Of a stretch of DNA of 64,000 bases, positions 33,325-43,751 are shown in pieces. The position numbers and the translations under genes are program-made. Positions within the stretch are counted from its first letter, which is position 1. Every line of letters starts with the position of its first letter. Below the pieces are notes generated by a model. The model worked only from the letters and a program-made list of their open reading frames with translations, did no database searches and was not told the origin of the DNA. The stretch is from Shewanella sp. NIFS-20-20 (lineage in GTDB: Bacteria; Pseudomonadota; Gammaproteobacteria; Enterobacterales; Shewanellaceae), in assembly GCF_019209865.1 (NCBI RefSeq), contig NZ_JAHUTT010000007.1:1-64000 (forward strand), given 5' to 3'.

Positions 33325-34401
33325 ATGTTAAGTCATTCATTAGCCAATGTGGTCACCATCGAGCAATCCGGTAGTCAATGGGTACCGATGCAAGCGGCTG
33401 CCAATATGTCGACCCGCATGGATCATATTCTGCAAGCCATGCCCTCTGGTATTGTCATTCTCGATGAGGATGGCGTCGTGACCGAGGCTAATACGGTTGC
33501 CAAAACCTTATTAGGCGAACCGCTGGAAGGGATACGCTGGCTGACCATTATCGAGCGGGCATTTGCCCCGCGCAAAGATGATGGTCATGAAATTTCTCTG
33601 CGCGATGGGCGCCGGGTTAAATTAGCCATGACGCCATTATCCCCTGAACCCGGTCAATTAATTGTGCTGACGGATCTGACCGAAACGCGGCAATTACAAA
33701 CCAGTTTGTCACACCTAGAGCGCTTATCGGCGCTTGGCAAAATGGTCGCAAATTTAGCGCATCAAGTGCGCACGCCATTGTCGGCTGCCATTTTGTACGC
33801 CTCCAACCTCAAGCAAGCCCGCTTATCGAGTGATGCCCGTGAACGCTTCAGTGACAAGTTACTCGATAGGCTGAGCGATCTTGAGCGTCAAGTGAACGAC
33901 ATGCTGTTAATGGCGCGTGGCCAAGCCAATGGTCAAGAAACCTTGATTAGCGCCGAACAGTTGATGCATCAAGTGATGAGCCAATGTGAGCCGATTGTCA
34001 GCAAACAAGGCGGGCGCATCATGGTCGCCGTGCAACAAGACAGTCAAATCAATGTGAATATCAATGCCATGGCATCAGCCATAGGCAATTTAGTGATGAA
34101 TAGCTTAGAAGCCGGTGGCACAGATATCCGCTTGGTGGTGATGCCGGATGCGCATTGTCCCGACAAACGGGTGCAACTATTGGTGACTGATGATGGCCAA
34201 GGAATGGCAAAGGAGGCACAACAGCAAGTGCTCGATCCCTTCTTTACCACTAAGCCTCAAGGCACTGGCTTAGGCTTAGCCGTGGTGCAATCCGTGGCAC
34301 AGCAACATCAGGGCACATTAACCTTGAGTTGTACCCCAGGTAAAGGCTGCATTGTTGCCATTAGCCTCCCCATTGCCGATTTTCCAACGTTAGTTGAGTG
34401 A
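33325..34401 (+). CDS. flrB: Flagellar sensor histidine kinase FlrB
   Basis: 358 residues: a PAS domain (about 35-125, IVILDEDGVVTEANTVA), a HisKA domain with the phospho-acceptor His in LAHQVRTPLSAA, and a HATPase_c domain with N box (NLVMNSLEAG) and G boxes (DDGQGMAK, GTGLGLAVVQ). No membrane segment, so it is cytoplasmic. It phosphorylates FlrC. Its stop overlaps the possible GTG start of flrC. Confidence 0.94.
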   Translation: MLSHSLANVVTIEQSGSQWVPMQAAANMSTRMDHILQAMPSGIVILDEDGVVTEANTVAKTLLGEPLEGIRWLTIIERAFAPRKDDGHEISLRDGRRVKLAMTPLSPEPGQLIVLTDLTETRQLQTSLSHLERLSALGKMVANLAHQVRTPLSAAILYASNLKQARLSSDARERFSDKLLDRLSDLERQVNDMLLMARGQANGQETLISAEQLMHQVMSQCEPIVSKQGGRIMVAVQQDSQINVNINAMASAIGNLVMNSLEAGGTDIRLVVMPDAHCPDKRVQLLVTDDGQGMAKEAQQQVLDPFFTTKPQGTGLGLAVVQSVAQQHQGTLTLSCTPGKGCIVAISLPIADFPTLVE

Positions 34402-34403
34402 GT

Positions 34404-35741
34404 ATGCCTATGAACGCCGGAACCATTTTATTAGTCGAAGATGATGCGCATTTACGGGAAGCCTTGGTCGACACCTTGATGCTGGCGCATTATCACTGTG
34501 TCGAAGCCTGTTGCGCTGAAGACGCCATCCTTGCGTTAAAACAGCAGTCGATAGATATGGTGATAAGCGACGTGCAGATGCCAGGCATTGGCGGCATGGG
34601 TTTGCTCGCGCATTTGCAAAAGCATCATCACAATATGCCCTTGCTGTTGATGACGGCCTTCGCCAGCATCGACAGTGCGGTCGATGCCATCAAACTCGGC
34701 GCTGTCGATTATTTGGCAAAGCCTTTTGCACCGGAAGTCTTGCTGAATCAAGTGAGTCGCTATATGCCGCAAGCGCTGCCGGTTTCAGGCCCGGTGGTCG
34801 CCGATGAAAAAAGCGAGGCGTTATTGAATCTTGCCAGTCGAGTGGCAGCCTCCGATGCATCGGTGATGATCTTAGGCCCCAGCGGTTCAGGCAAAGAAGT
34901 CCTCGCTCGCTATATTCATCAACACAGCCCCCGCAAAGAGGCACCATTTGTGGCCATTAACTGCGCCGCTATCCCTGAAAATATGCTCGAAGCCACCTTG
35001 TTTGGTTATGAGAAAGGTGCCTTTACCGGCGCGTATCAAGCTTGTCCGGGTAAATTCGAACAGGCCGAAGGCGGCACCTTGCTGCTCGATGAGATCTCTG
35101 AAATGGATTTATCGCTGCAGGCAAAATTACTGCGAGTCTTGCAAGAGCGTGAAGTGGAGCGCTTGGGCGGGCGCAAAACCATTGCCTTAAATGTGCGGGT
35201 GTTAGCCACCTCTAACCGAGACTTAAAGGCAGCGGCTGAGCAGGGCGAATTTAGGGAAGACTTGTATTACCGAATTAATGTGTTCCCATTAACTTGGCCA
35301 GCGCTGAGGGAACGTCCGAAGGATATCTTACCTTTGGCACGCCACTTATTGGCGCGCCATTGTGAACCGAGCCAGCGGCGGATCCCAAGTTTAGACGACA
35401 GCGCTTGTCGGCGTTTGTTAAGTTACCGCTGGCCTGGCAATGTGCGTGAACTCGATAATGTCATTCAACGGGCGTTGATTTTATGCCAAGGCGAGCAAGT
35501 GAGTGCCGCTGACATCATTCTCGATACGCATGAAGCGTTGCCAACACCGCTTGAGGTTTGCGACAGTGCCAGCCCAGAAGGACTAGGACAAGAGTTACAA
35601 GCCCAAGAGCATGTGATCATTCTTGAAACCTTGAATCAGTGTCAAGGCAGCCGTAAAGCCGTGGCCGAAAAACTGGGCATTAGTGCCAGAACCTTGCGCT
35701 ACAAAATGGCTAAAATGCGCGAAATGGGCATGGCGATTTAG
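34404..35741 (+). CDS. flrC: Sigma54 response regulator FlrC
   Basis: 445 residues from ATG 34404 (GTG 34398 and ATG 34410 are alternatives). A receiver domain with the Asp in MVISDVQMPGIGG, an AAA+ domain with canonical GAFTGA and LLLDEISEM, and a C-terminal Fis HTH (SRKAVAEKLGISARTLRYKM). Phosphorylated FlrC activates the sigma54 class III operons downstream. Confidence 0.95.
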   Translation: MPMNAGTILLVEDDAHLREALVDTLMLAHYHCVEACCAEDAILALKQQSIDMVISDVQMPGIGGMGLLAHLQKHHHNMPLLLMTAFASIDSAVDAIKLGAVDYLAKPFAPEVLLNQVSRYMPQALPVSGPVVADEKSEALLNLASRVAASDASVMILGPSGSGKEVLARYIHQHSPRKEAPFVAINCAAIPENMLEATLFGYEKGAFTGAYQACPGKFEQAEGGTLLLDEISEMDLSLQAKLLRVLQEREVERLGGRKTIALNVRVLATSNRDLKAAAEQGEFREDLYYRINVFPLTWPALRERPKDILPLARHLLARHCEPSQRRIPSLDDSACRRLLSYRWPGNVRELDNVIQRALILCQGEQVSAADIILDTHEALPTPLEVCDSASPEGLGQELQAQEHVIILETLNQCQGSRKAVAEKLGISARTLRYKMAKMREMGMAI

Positions 35742-35757
35742 CCCTCAGCGTATGCTA

Positions 35758-35799
35758 GCGGCCTTGGCTCAGCAGTGCGCCAAGGCCGCAGTTGTTTGT
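35758..35799 (+). terminator. Terminator after flrC
   Basis: GCGGCCTTGGC and GCCAAGGCCGC form a perfect 11-bp stem. An interrupted T-rich stretch (GTTGTTTGTTC) follows. Confidence 0.75.
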
Positions 35800-35865
35800 T
35801 CATCTCTCTCTTATCTCATCAAGCCATGCGCTAATTGTTCAGTCCGTCAATAACAAATGTCATGT

Positions 35866-35881
35866 TGGCAAAGTAATTGCA
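35866..35881 (+). promoter_or_regulatory. Sigma54 promoter of fliE
   Basis: TGGCAAAGTAATTGCA, a near-perfect -24/-12 match, about 50 bp before fliE. It drives fliEFGHIJ. Confidence 0.88.
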
Positions 35882-35931
35882 TCTCTGTTGATTAACAACC
35901 GAAAGAGTCAAGTTCCCGTCAGGAGGCGAAG

Positions 35932-36267
35932 ATGCAAATTACCACTAATCCATTATTTGCGGAAATGCAGGCCATTAAAGGTGAAATTGCGCCGGCAGCG
36001 CCGATATCTCCAGAATCTATCCGACAGGTGAATAATACCCAAGGTGCTGAATTTTCAGAACTGTTAGGTCAAGCCATTGGCACAGTCAACCAATTGCAGT
36101 CCAACTCATCGAGCTTAGCGACTCGCTTAGAGATGGGGGACACTCGCGTCACCTTATCCGACACTGTGGTGGCCCGCGAAAAAGCCAGCGTGGCATTTGA
36201 AGCGACCATGCAGGTGCGCAACAAATTTGTCGAAGCCTACAAACAAATTATGTCGATGACCGTGTAG
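35932..36267 (+). CDS. fliE: MS-ring/rod junction protein FliE
   Basis: 111 residues. Contains EFSELLGQAIGTVNQLQSNS and VAREKASVAFEATMQVRNKFVEAYKQIMSM at the C-terminus, diagnostic of FliE. It joins the MS ring to the rod and is the first type III export substrate. It leads the fliE operon. Confidence 0.95.
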   Translation: MQITTNPLFAEMQAIKGEIAPAAPISPESIRQVNNTQGAEFSELLGQAIGTVNQLQSNSSSLATRLEMGDTRVTLSDTVVAREKASVAFEATMQVRNKFVEAYKQIMSMTV

Positions 36268-36321
36268 TGGTCGCCTTGTGAAAAGGACAGCTAACATGTC
36301 GAGCCAATCAGGGATCTTATT

Positions 36322-38028
36322 GTGAGTACAGAAGTCATTACCGGCGCAGACGCAGCCAATGTTGCCAGCAGCGGCGCAGCCCAAGAAAATAAATCTGGGA
36401 TGCTTAGCGGCGTCGGCAGCAGCGATTTGTTACGTCAAATCACCATGATCCTCGCCTTGGCCATTTGTTTGGCGGTGGCTGTGTTTGTGATGATTTGGGC
36501 GCAAGAGCCTGAATACCGGCCGTTGGGTAAGATGGATACTCAACAAATGGTGGAAGTGCTCGATGTGCTGGATAAGAATCGCGTCGACTACAAGATTGAT
36601 ATTGATGTGATCAATGTGCCAGAAGATCAATATCAAAACGTCAAAATGTTGCTATCGCGCTCAGGCGTGGAGTCCAACGCGGGCGGGGCTGATTTCCTCA
36701 GCCAAGAAACCGGGTTTGGCGTAAGCCAACGGATGGAACAAGCGCGCTTAAAGCACAGTCAAGAGCAAAACTTGGCCAAAGCGATTGAAGAGCTGACCAG
36801 TATTAGTCGAGCCAAGGTGATTTTGGCGCTACCTAAAGAAAATGTCTTTGCCCGCCATCGCAGCCAACCGAGTGCCACCGTGGTGGTCACGACTCGCCGC
36901 GCCGGCTTGGCGCAAGGTGAAGTCGATGCCATTGTCGACATTGTCGCCTCCGCAGTCGAAGGGTTGGAGCCGTCACGAGTGACAGTGACTGATGCCAATG
37001 GCCGCTTATTGAATTCCGGCAGTCAAACGGGGGTGTCGGCCACGGCGCGACGTGAACAAGAATTAGTTCAACAAAAAGAAGCCGAATATCGCGCCAAAAT
37101 TGAATCGATTCTTATCCCTATTCTTGGTCCTGAAAATTTTACTTCCCAGGTCGATGTCAATATGGACTTTACTGCGGTTGAGCAAACGTCGAAGCGCTTT
37201 AATCCAGATTTACCCGCGCTGCGCAGTGAAATGACGGTGGAGAACGAATCCAATACCGGGCGCTCAGGTGGTATTCCTGGGGCGCTAACCAATCAACCAC
37301 CGATGGATGCCAATATTCCGCAAAATGCCGCCAATGGAGGCAACAATGCTAATGGCAATGGTAACTCGCATAAAGAAGCGACTCGCAATTATGAGTTAGA
37401 TACTGTTATCAGCCATACCCGTCAGCAAATTGGCACGGTTCGCCGAGTCAGTGTGTCGGTGGCGGTGGACTTTAAGCCGGGTGAGACCGCTGAAAACGGC
37501 GATATTACCCGAGTGGCTCGCACTGAAACTGAGCTGAGTAATATCCGCCGCCTGCTCGAAGGGGCTGTAGGCTTTAGCACTGAGCGAGGCGACAGCATTG
37601 AAGTGGTGACGGTGCCCTTTATGGATCAGCTTATTGAGTCGGGTCCTGATCCTGTGATGTGGGAGCAACCTTGGTTTTGGCGTGCGATTAAATTAGTGCT
37701 CGGGGCCTTGGTCATACTGGTACTGATCTTGTTTGTCGTCAGACCTATGCTTAAAAAGTTGATTTATCCTGACGGTCAGCCGATGCCTGAGGAGACAAGT
37801 TTAAATAATGAATTAGCGGACATTGAAGATCAATTTGCCAGCGATACGTTAGGCATGCTGAAAGCCAATGATTCTGAGTACTCTTATCGTGAAGATGGCT
37901 CGATTCAAATTCCGGCACTGCACAAAGACGATGACATGATAAAGGCGATTCGGGCACTGGTTGCCAACGAACCTGAATTATCAACCCAAGTAATTAAACA
38001 ATGGTTGGAACAAGATGCCGGAAGATAA
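36322..38028 (+). CDS. fliF: MS-ring protein FliF
   Basis: 568 residues from a GTG with AGGGA upstream. N-terminal membrane segment (about 38-58, ITMILALAICLAVAVFVMIW), ring-building motifs (LGKMDTQQMVEVLDVLD, SGVESNAGGADFLSQETG), an Asn/Gly-rich linker near 335-350 and a C-terminal membrane segment (about 455-475) followed by the FliG-binding tail. It is the basal-body platform in the inner membrane and overlaps fliG by 14 bp. Confidence 0.96.
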   Translation: MSTEVITGADAANVASSGAAQENKSGMLSGVGSSDLLRQITMILALAICLAVAVFVMIWAQEPEYRPLGKMDTQQMVEVLDVLDKNRVDYKIDIDVINVPEDQYQNVKMLLSRSGVESNAGGADFLSQETGFGVSQRMEQARLKHSQEQNLAKAIEELTSISRAKVILALPKENVFARHRSQPSATVVVTTRRAGLAQGEVDAIVDIVASAVEGLEPSRVTVTDANGRLLNSGSQTGVSATARREQELVQQKEAEYRAKIESILIPILGPENFTSQVDVNMDFTAVEQTSKRFNPDLPALRSEMTVENESNTGRSGGIPGALTNQPPMDANIPQNAANGGNNANGNGNSHKEATRNYELDTVISHTRQQIGTVRRVSVSVAVDFKPGETAENGDITRVARTETELSNIRRLLEGAVGFSTERGDSIEVVTVPFMDQLIESGPDPVMWEQPWFWRAIKLVLGALVILVLILFVVRPMLKKLIYPDGQPMPEETSLNNELADIEDQFASDTLGMLKANDSEYSYREDGSIQIPALHKDDDMIKAIRALVANEPELSTQVIKQWLEQDAGR

Positions 38029-39055
38029 GAAAGCCACTGAAAAAGAGAATTTTAAGATTGCTGATTTGTCGGGCATTGATAAAACGGCGATTTTACTCTT
38101 AAGCCTAAGTGAGGCGGATGCGGCATCGATCATGAAACACCTAGAGCCTAAGCAAGTGCAGCGGGTGGGGATGATCATGGCTGGCATGAAAGACTTCAAT
38201 CAAGAAAAAGTGATTGCCGTGCACAAGCAGTTCTTAGATGACATTCAGAATTTCTCATCAATAGGTTTCAATAGCCAAGAATTCGTGCGTAAAGCCTTGA
38301 TGTCGGCGTTAGGTGAAGAAAAAGCCGGTAACTTGATTGAACAGATAGTCATGGGCGGGGGCTCGAAAGGCCTCGAGTCCTTAAAGTGGATGGATGCGCG
38401 CCAGGTTGCCACCATTATTCAGAATGAGCACCCGCAAATTCAAACCATTGTGTTGTCGTATTTAGAGTCTGATCAAGCGGCGGAGATTTTCTCCCAGTTC
38501 CCTGAGAACACCCGCTTAGATTTGTTAATGCGTATCGCCAATCTCGAAGAGGTTCAGCCGGCGGCATTGCAAGAACTGAATGACATTATGGAAAAACAGT
38601 TTGCCGGACAAGGCGGCGCCCAAGCCGCGAAGATGGGTGGACTAAAAACCGCCGCCGACATCATGAACTTCCTCGATACTGCTGTAGAAAGCCAAATCAT
38701 GGAAACCATGCGTGAAGCGGATGAAGAAATGGCGCAGCAAATTCAAGACTTGATGTTTGTCTTTGAAAACCTCATTGATGTTGATGACCGCGGTATTCAG
38801 GCCATTTTGCGTGAAATCCAGCAAGATGTGTTAATGAAGGCCTTGAAGGGCGCTGACGATGCACTGAAAGATAAAATTCTTGGCAACATGTCTAAACGTG
38901 CGGCCGAATTACTGGCCGACGATTTGGAAGCCATGGGCCCCATTCGTTTAAGCGAAGTCGAATTGGCACAAAAAGAAGTGTTGGCTATCGCCAGACGGTT
39001 AGCCGATTCGGGTGAAATCATGCTCGGTGGCGGCGGTGGAGATGAGTTCCTCTAA
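38015..39055 (+). CDS. fliG: Motor switch protein FliG
   Basis: 346 residues. The middle EHPQI motif (IIQNEHPQIQTIVLSYL) and the C-terminal torque helix with charged residues (ELLADDLEAMGPIRLSEVE) are present. It interacts with the stator and FliF. It starts inside fliF and ends overlapping fliH by one base (TAATG). Confidence 0.97.
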   Translation: MPEDKKATEKENFKIADLSGIDKTAILLLSLSEADAASIMKHLEPKQVQRVGMIMAGMKDFNQEKVIAVHKQFLDDIQNFSSIGFNSQEFVRKALMSALGEEKAGNLIEQIVMGGGSKGLESLKWMDARQVATIIQNEHPQIQTIVLSYLESDQAAEIFSQFPENTRLDLLMRIANLEEVQPAALQELNDIMEKQFAGQGGAQAAKMGGLKTAADIMNFLDTAVESQIMETMREADEEMAQQIQDLMFVFENLIDVDDRGIQAILREIQQDVLMKALKGADDALKDKILGNMSKRAAELLADDLEAMGPIRLSEVELAQKEVLAIARRLADSGEIMLGGGGGDEFL

Positions 39056-40017
39056 TGGCTGAAAAAATATCGCGTAACCTCGTTCGTCCCGATGAACTCG
39101 AACAATTCGAAGATTGGCGCGTGCCTGACGTTAGCCATGAAATCGTACGCTCGGCAGAAAATATGTTTGGCCGGGCTTATGCCCAGCGCCAGCCACAATC
39201 GGAATCCAACACTAATGTGATGCCACCCACCATGGCGGAGTTGGAACAAATTCGGTTAGAGGCAGAACAAGAAGGCTTTGCCGAGGGCCGTGAGCAAGGG
39301 TTACAGCAAGGGCTTGAGGCTGGGCGTTTAGAAGGATTAGAGCAAGGGCATCAGCAAGGTTTTAGCCAAGGTGAGCAACAAGGTTACGAACAAGGCATGG
39401 CTGCGGCGGCTGAATTGATCGCGCGCTTTAACGGCTTAATGCAACAATTCACCGCGCCCTTGGCCCTACTGGATGATGAAATTGAATACCAATTGTTAAG
39501 CCTAACGCAGGCCCTCAGTCAGGCGGTGATCGGCCATGAGTTGAGCACCCATCCTGAACATATACTCCACACCCTCAAACAGGGCATTGACGCCTTACCT
39601 CTGGCCAATCAGCAGATCACCATCTTATTGAACCCAACCGATGTGGCACTGGTGGCCCGCTTATACGGTGAAGAACAACTCCAAAAAAATGACTGGGATG
39701 TCCAAGCCGATCCCTGTTTGAAACCCGGCGACTGCCAAATTAAATCAGGGCGTTCCTTGGTGGATTTACGCTTGCAACAACGACTGGCGAGTGTCTTGGC
39801 GCACACGACCAGCCAGATGCAAGAACTTGATAGACAAATCGATAGCAAGCAACAGCAACTCGAAAAAGCCGTGACCCGCACAGAACCTGCCGTTGAGCCC
39901 TCCGAGGCGGCAGCGACGATTGCCGCAGACGATGCCAAGGCTCAGAGCAGTCCAGAAATAGACGCGCCTAATACCGATGCCGATAACGAGGCTGTTGATG
40001 AAAACTCGCCAACATAA
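39055..40017 (+). CDS. fliH: Flagellar export ATPase regulator FliH
   Basis: 320 residues. A stretch of GxxxG-like Gln/Gly repeats (about 75-120, [20 protein letters not shown]) typical of FliH, then the FliI-binding domain ([20 protein letters not shown]). The acidic Ala-rich tail of about 50 residues is long. It regulates the FliI ATPase. Confidence 0.93.
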   Translation: MAEKISRNLVRPDELEQFEDWRVPDVSHEIVRSAENMFGRAYAQRQPQSESNTNVMPPTMAELEQIRLEAEQEGFAEGREQGLQQGLEAGRLEGLEQGHQQGFSQGEQQGYEQGMAAAAELIARFNGLMQQFTAPLALLDDEIEYQLLSLTQALSQAVIGHELSTHPEHILHTLKQGIDALPLANQQITILLNPTDVALVARLYGEEQLQKNDWDVQADPCLKPGDCQIKSGRSLVDLRLQQRLASVLAHTTSQMQELDRQIDSKQQQLEKAVTRTEPAVEPSEAAATIAADDAKAQSSPEIDAPNTDADNEAVDENSPT

Positions 40018-41341
40018 ACTCAAGCAGTTACTTAAAGATCAATTGCAACAGCAGCCACCGTTTCGCGCTGTGGCGTCGGGGCAATTGGTGCGTGTTGTCG
40101 GCTTGACACTGGAGGCCAGCGGTTGTCGTGCGCCGGTTGGCAGTTTATGCGCCATCCAAACCATGGAAGGTGAGTTGATTGCCGAAGTGGTGGGGTTTGA
40201 CGATGATATTCTCTATTTGATGCCGGTGGAAGAACTGCGCGGAGTCTTACCAGGCGCGCGGGTCACCCCGCTCGGTCAAAAAGCCGGTTTACCTGTGGGC
40301 ATGGCCTTGCTTGGCAGGGTATTAGATGGCAGTGGTGAACCCCTTGATGGCTTAGGCCCACTCAAAATTGAGCAGCGGGTTAATGGTCATAGCCCGGCCA
40401 TTAACCCCTTATTACGCCGCGCGATCACAGAACCTTTGGATGTGGGTATCCGGGTAATTAATGCCATGCTGACTGTCGGTGTTGGCCAACGGATGGGACT
40501 GTTTGCCGGTTCGGGGGTGGGTAAAAGTGTGTTGCTGGGAATGATGACTCGCGGCACCAATGCCGATGTGATCATTGTTGGCCTCGTGGGTGAACGTGGC
40601 CGAGAAGTGAAAGAGTTTATTGAAGAAATTTTGGGAGATGAAGGCCGAGCGCGCTCGGTGGTGATCGCCGCGCCCGCTGACACGTCGCCCTTGATGCGCC
40701 TAAGAGCCTGCGAAACCGCCACGAGACTGGCAGAATATTACCGCGAATTAGGCTTTAGCGTGCTTTTGCTGATGGACAGTTTAACCCGCTATGCCCAAGC
40801 GCAGCGTGAAATCGCCTTGGCCGTAGGCGAACCGCCCGCAACTAAGGGCTATCCGCCATCAGTGTTTGCCAAATTGCCACGTTTAGTGGAGCGTGCGGGC
40901 AATGGTAATGCCAGCGCAGGGGAAGGTGGCATCACTGCTTTTTATACCGTATTAACCGAAGGCGATGATTTACAAGATCCCATCGCCGATGCGGCGCGAG
41001 CGATCCTCGACGGTCATATTGTGTTATCGCGCACCCTCGCCGACAGTGGCCATTATCCGGCCATTGACGTCGAAGCCTCCATCAGTCGTGTTGCGCCTAT
41101 GGTGGTCAGCGAAGCGCATATCGAAGCCATGCGTAAGGTCAAACAAACGTATTCTCTCTATCAGCAGAATCGCGATTTAATCTCGATTGGCGCCTACGCC
41201 CAAGGCAGTGATCCTCGGTTAGATAACGCCATTCGTTTATTGCCCGCGATGAATGCCTTCTTGCGACAGAGCATGCGCCAAAGTGTCAACTTTGCCGATA
41301 GCCAATTAATGCTGACTCAACTGGCAGCACAATGTAAGTAG
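39998..41341 (+). CDS. fliI: Flagellar export ATPase FliI
   Basis: 447 residues from ATG 39998 ([12 protein letters not shown]), which overlaps fliH by 20 bp; seven further in-frame residues upstream are unlikely. Walker A ([13 protein letters not shown]), Walker B ([16 protein letters not shown]) and the F1-beta-like fold are clear. It energises the type III export of flagellar subunits. Confidence 0.97.
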   Translation: MKTRQHKLKQLLKDQLQQQPPFRAVASGQLVRVVGLTLEASGCRAPVGSLCAIQTMEGELIAEVVGFDDDILYLMPVEELRGVLPGARVTPLGQKAGLPVGMALLGRVLDGSGEPLDGLGPLKIEQRVNGHSPAINPLLRRAITEPLDVGIRVINAMLTVGVGQRMGLFAGSGVGKSVLLGMMTRGTNADVIIVGLVGERGREVKEFIEEILGDEGRARSVVIAAPADTSPLMRLRACETATRLAEYYRELGFSVLLLMDSLTRYAQAQREIALAVGEPPATKGYPPSVFAKLPRLVERAGNGNASAGEGGITAFYTVLTEGDDLQDPIADAARAILDGHIVLSRTLADSGHYPAIDVEASISRVAPMVVSEAHIEAMRKVKQTYSLYQQNRDLISIGAYAQGSDPRLDNAIRLLPAMNAFLRQSMRQSVNFADSQLMLTQLAAQCK

Positions 41342-41349
41342 GAGGCGGT

Positions 41350-41796
41350 ATGCCAAGCAAAGATCCTTTACAGACGGTGCTTAAGCTGGTGACTGAGGCT
41401 GAACAACAAGCGGCGCTGCAACTCAAAAGTGCGCAGCTAGAATGCCAAAAACGGCAACAGCAGTTAAACTCGCTCAATCAATATCGACTCGATTATATGC
41501 AGCAATTAAAGGCTCAGCAGGGCCAAGATATTAGTGCGAGTTACTACCATCAATTCCATCGTTTTATTCGCCAAATTGACGAAGCCATTACTACTCAGGT
41601 CAAGACAGTCGCTGAGGCTGACAATCTGCGACAACATCGCCAAGCGCATTGGTTACAACGCCAACAAAAACGCAAGTCAGTGGAACAATTGTTAGCCAAG
41701 AAAGCGCAGCAAGCCGATGCCAAGGCACAGCGGTTAGAGCAAAAGCAATTGGATGAGTTTGTGGTCAATCAGTTTGCACGGCGAACCGTGCGTTGA
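41350..41796 (+). CDS. fliJ: Flagellar export chaperone FliJ
   Basis: 148 residues, a long coiled coil rich in Gln, Lys and Arg (ECQKRQQQLNSLNQYRLDYM). The position after fliI and the size fit FliJ, which fits into the FliI ring like a gamma subunit. It ends the fliE operon. Confidence 0.9.
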   Translation: MPSKDPLQTVLKLVTEAEQQAALQLKSAQLECQKRQQQLNSLNQYRLDYMQQLKAQQGQDISASYYHQFHRFIRQIDEAITTQVKTVAEADNLRQHRQAHWLQRQQKRKSVEQLLAKKAQQADAKAQRLEQKQLDEFVVNQFARRTVR

Positions 41797-41836
41797 ACAG
41801 CGGATTATGCTGATATCACCCGCCAAAATTACTCAT

Positions 41837-41852
41837 TGGCATTAAAATTGCT
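41837..41852 (+). promoter_or_regulatory. Sigma54 promoter of fliK
   Basis: TGGCATTAAAATTGCT, a good -24/-12 match, 135 bp upstream of the fliK ATG. It starts the fliK-flhB transcript. Confidence 0.85.
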
Positions 41853-41986
41853 TACTTTAAGTGTAAGTTAGTAGACAGTGACCTGCCTCAGTTAAGTGAC
41901 ATCCTGAGGTGCGTTCTTCATCATTTTACTCGAACCTGTGGGCGATGTTGCGCCACATGTCGTGATTTGCTTTGCCGGAGGATTAG

Positions 41987-43663
41987 ATGCAGCAAACTCA
42001 ATCGCTGTTGTTGGGACAACCACCTAAGGTTAACTCGGTTAGCCCCGCAACCCCCTCCAGCCAAGCCAGTGACAGTGCGGATGGCGGATTTTCTGCCGCG
42101 CTGGCAAAGGCGGCAGACAGCCGCGAACAGCAGCTGGCTGAAGCTAAAAAAATCAATAAAAGTAAAAGTTTGAATCAAGAACGCGCCGACAAGGCGGAGA
42201 CTGAACCACCGCAAAAAACTCCGGAGTCAGCGACTAAAAATGCTGCCATCGATAAGAGCGCGCCAGTAGAGCCTGATGCCCTCAAGCACAGTCGCCCACA
42301 GCCTACATCTGACTCCAAAACCCTCGAGTCTAGTGGTAGCCCGATGGCTAACAATGAAGTTCCAAGCGAGACGCAGCCCCTAAGTGCCACTGACGACTTT
42401 ATGGCGCTTATGTTTGCTCAGTTAGGCATAGAAGATGCAGAATTGACGCAAGATGGCGCCGCTATGTCTACTCAGCTCGATAGTGAGTTGACTGAGGCTG
42501 CTAGCGAACTCGACGCCCTCTTACAAGGGAGCATAGCGCCAGAAATACTCAATGAATTGTCAGCCCTGATGCGGCAGTGGCAGCAAGGCGAGGGTGAATC
42601 GCCGCTGCCTGATGCGCTGCAAAACTTGTTACAACAAGCTTTAGAGCAATTACAGCAAGGAGCGGATATTCAGCTCGATAAAGATCAGTTGGCCACATTA
42701 ACCCAGTGGTTGGCATCGGCTGGGGTGGATACTGCCAGCCTTGAACATCTTACGCCGCAAGCGTTAACGTCGATGCTGCAACAAACCATGAGTGCCGCCA
42801 TCGATAAACCTTGGCATACACTGCCCATCGATATGGATGATAAGCGGCAATGGCATGCCGCCCTGACGGCAACCCGCGTACCGACTGAGTCAAGGTCGGA
42901 TGATAAGGCCGATGCGCGTCCGGCGTTGCGCAGCTCGATCCTTGGAGAAGCGACGCCAGCGTCTGCTGCAGCGACGCCGGCGAGTGCCGCCGTTGTCAAC
43001 ACAGATCCTAAGTTAACGGCCGAGATCCAGAAGATGGTGGCGGTCGAGTCTGAGGGCAAACTGTCAGATAAACAGGTCGCGGTCATGTTGTCAGATGCCA
43101 AGTTATCGGTCAGCGAACCCGACACCAAAGCCCAGGCCCAACCTCAGAACCTAATGCAATCTTTAGCGATGAATGAGACCAGTCGCTCACAAACTGTGCC
43201 ACAGGTGCAGTTATCCTTGCGTCAACAAATGGATCAACAGCTGCAGCAACATGAAATGATCCAACGTTTTGCGCCCGTCATGCGCTCACAGTTAATGACC
43301 ATGGTGTCGCAAGGGGTGACTCAGGCTGAAATTCGACTCGATCCGCCGGAGCTTGGCAGCATGATGATCCGAATCCAAGTCGCGGGCGACCAAACGCAGG
43401 TGCAGTTCCAAGCGGCCTCCGCGCAAACCCGAGATATGCTCGAGCAAGCCATGCCAAGATTACGTGATTTATTGAATGAGCAAGGCATGCAACTGGCCGA
43501 TTCACACGTCTCAGAGCAACGCCGAGAGGATCACCGTCAGGGACAAAATGAGGCTGGAGTTGACGACCTTGATGGTGCTCAGGGTGAAAATTCAGCAGAA
43601 GAACTAGAAACAAGCTCAAATCAGACAACAAGTTATCGTCAAGGTATAGATTATTACGCGTAA
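41987..43663 (+). CDS. fliK: Hook-length control protein FliK
   Basis: 558 residues with GGAGGA upstream. A long, low-complexity Gln/Ala/Ser-rich ruler (1-400) and a conserved C-terminal domain: RLDPPELGSMMIRIQVAGDQTQVQFQ-like region and LRDLLNEQGMQLADSHVS. It measures hook length and switches FlhB specificity. Confidence 0.93.
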   Translation: MQQTQSLLLGQPPKVNSVSPATPSSQASDSADGGFSAALAKAADSREQQLAEAKKINKSKSLNQERADKAETEPPQKTPESATKNAAIDKSAPVEPDALKHSRPQPTSDSKTLESSGSPMANNEVPSETQPLSATDDFMALMFAQLGIEDAELTQDGAAMSTQLDSELTEAASELDALLQGSIAPEILNELSALMRQWQQGEGESPLPDALQNLLQQALEQLQQGADIQLDKDQLATLTQWLASAGVDTASLEHLTPQALTSMLQQTMSAAIDKPWHTLPIDMDDKRQWHAALTATRVPTESRSDDKADARPALRSSILGEATPASAAATPASAAVVNTDPKLTAEIQKMVAVESEGKLSDKQVAVMLSDAKLSVSEPDTKAQAQPQNLMQSLAMNETSRSQTVPQVQLSLRQQMDQQLQQHEMIQRFAPVMRSQLMTMVSQGVTQAEIRLDPPELGSMMIRIQVAGDQTQVQFQAASAQTRDMLEQAMPRLRDLLNEQGMQLADSHVSEQRREDHRQGQNEAGVDDLDGAQGENSAEELETSSNQTTSYRQGIDYYA

Positions 43664-43751
43664 GCAGGTAACCTATACTAATGAAGGTTAATCCCTGATT
43701 TACTTATTAGTTGCATTGACTATTACATAGCAATTTTAAAGGACTAAGCAC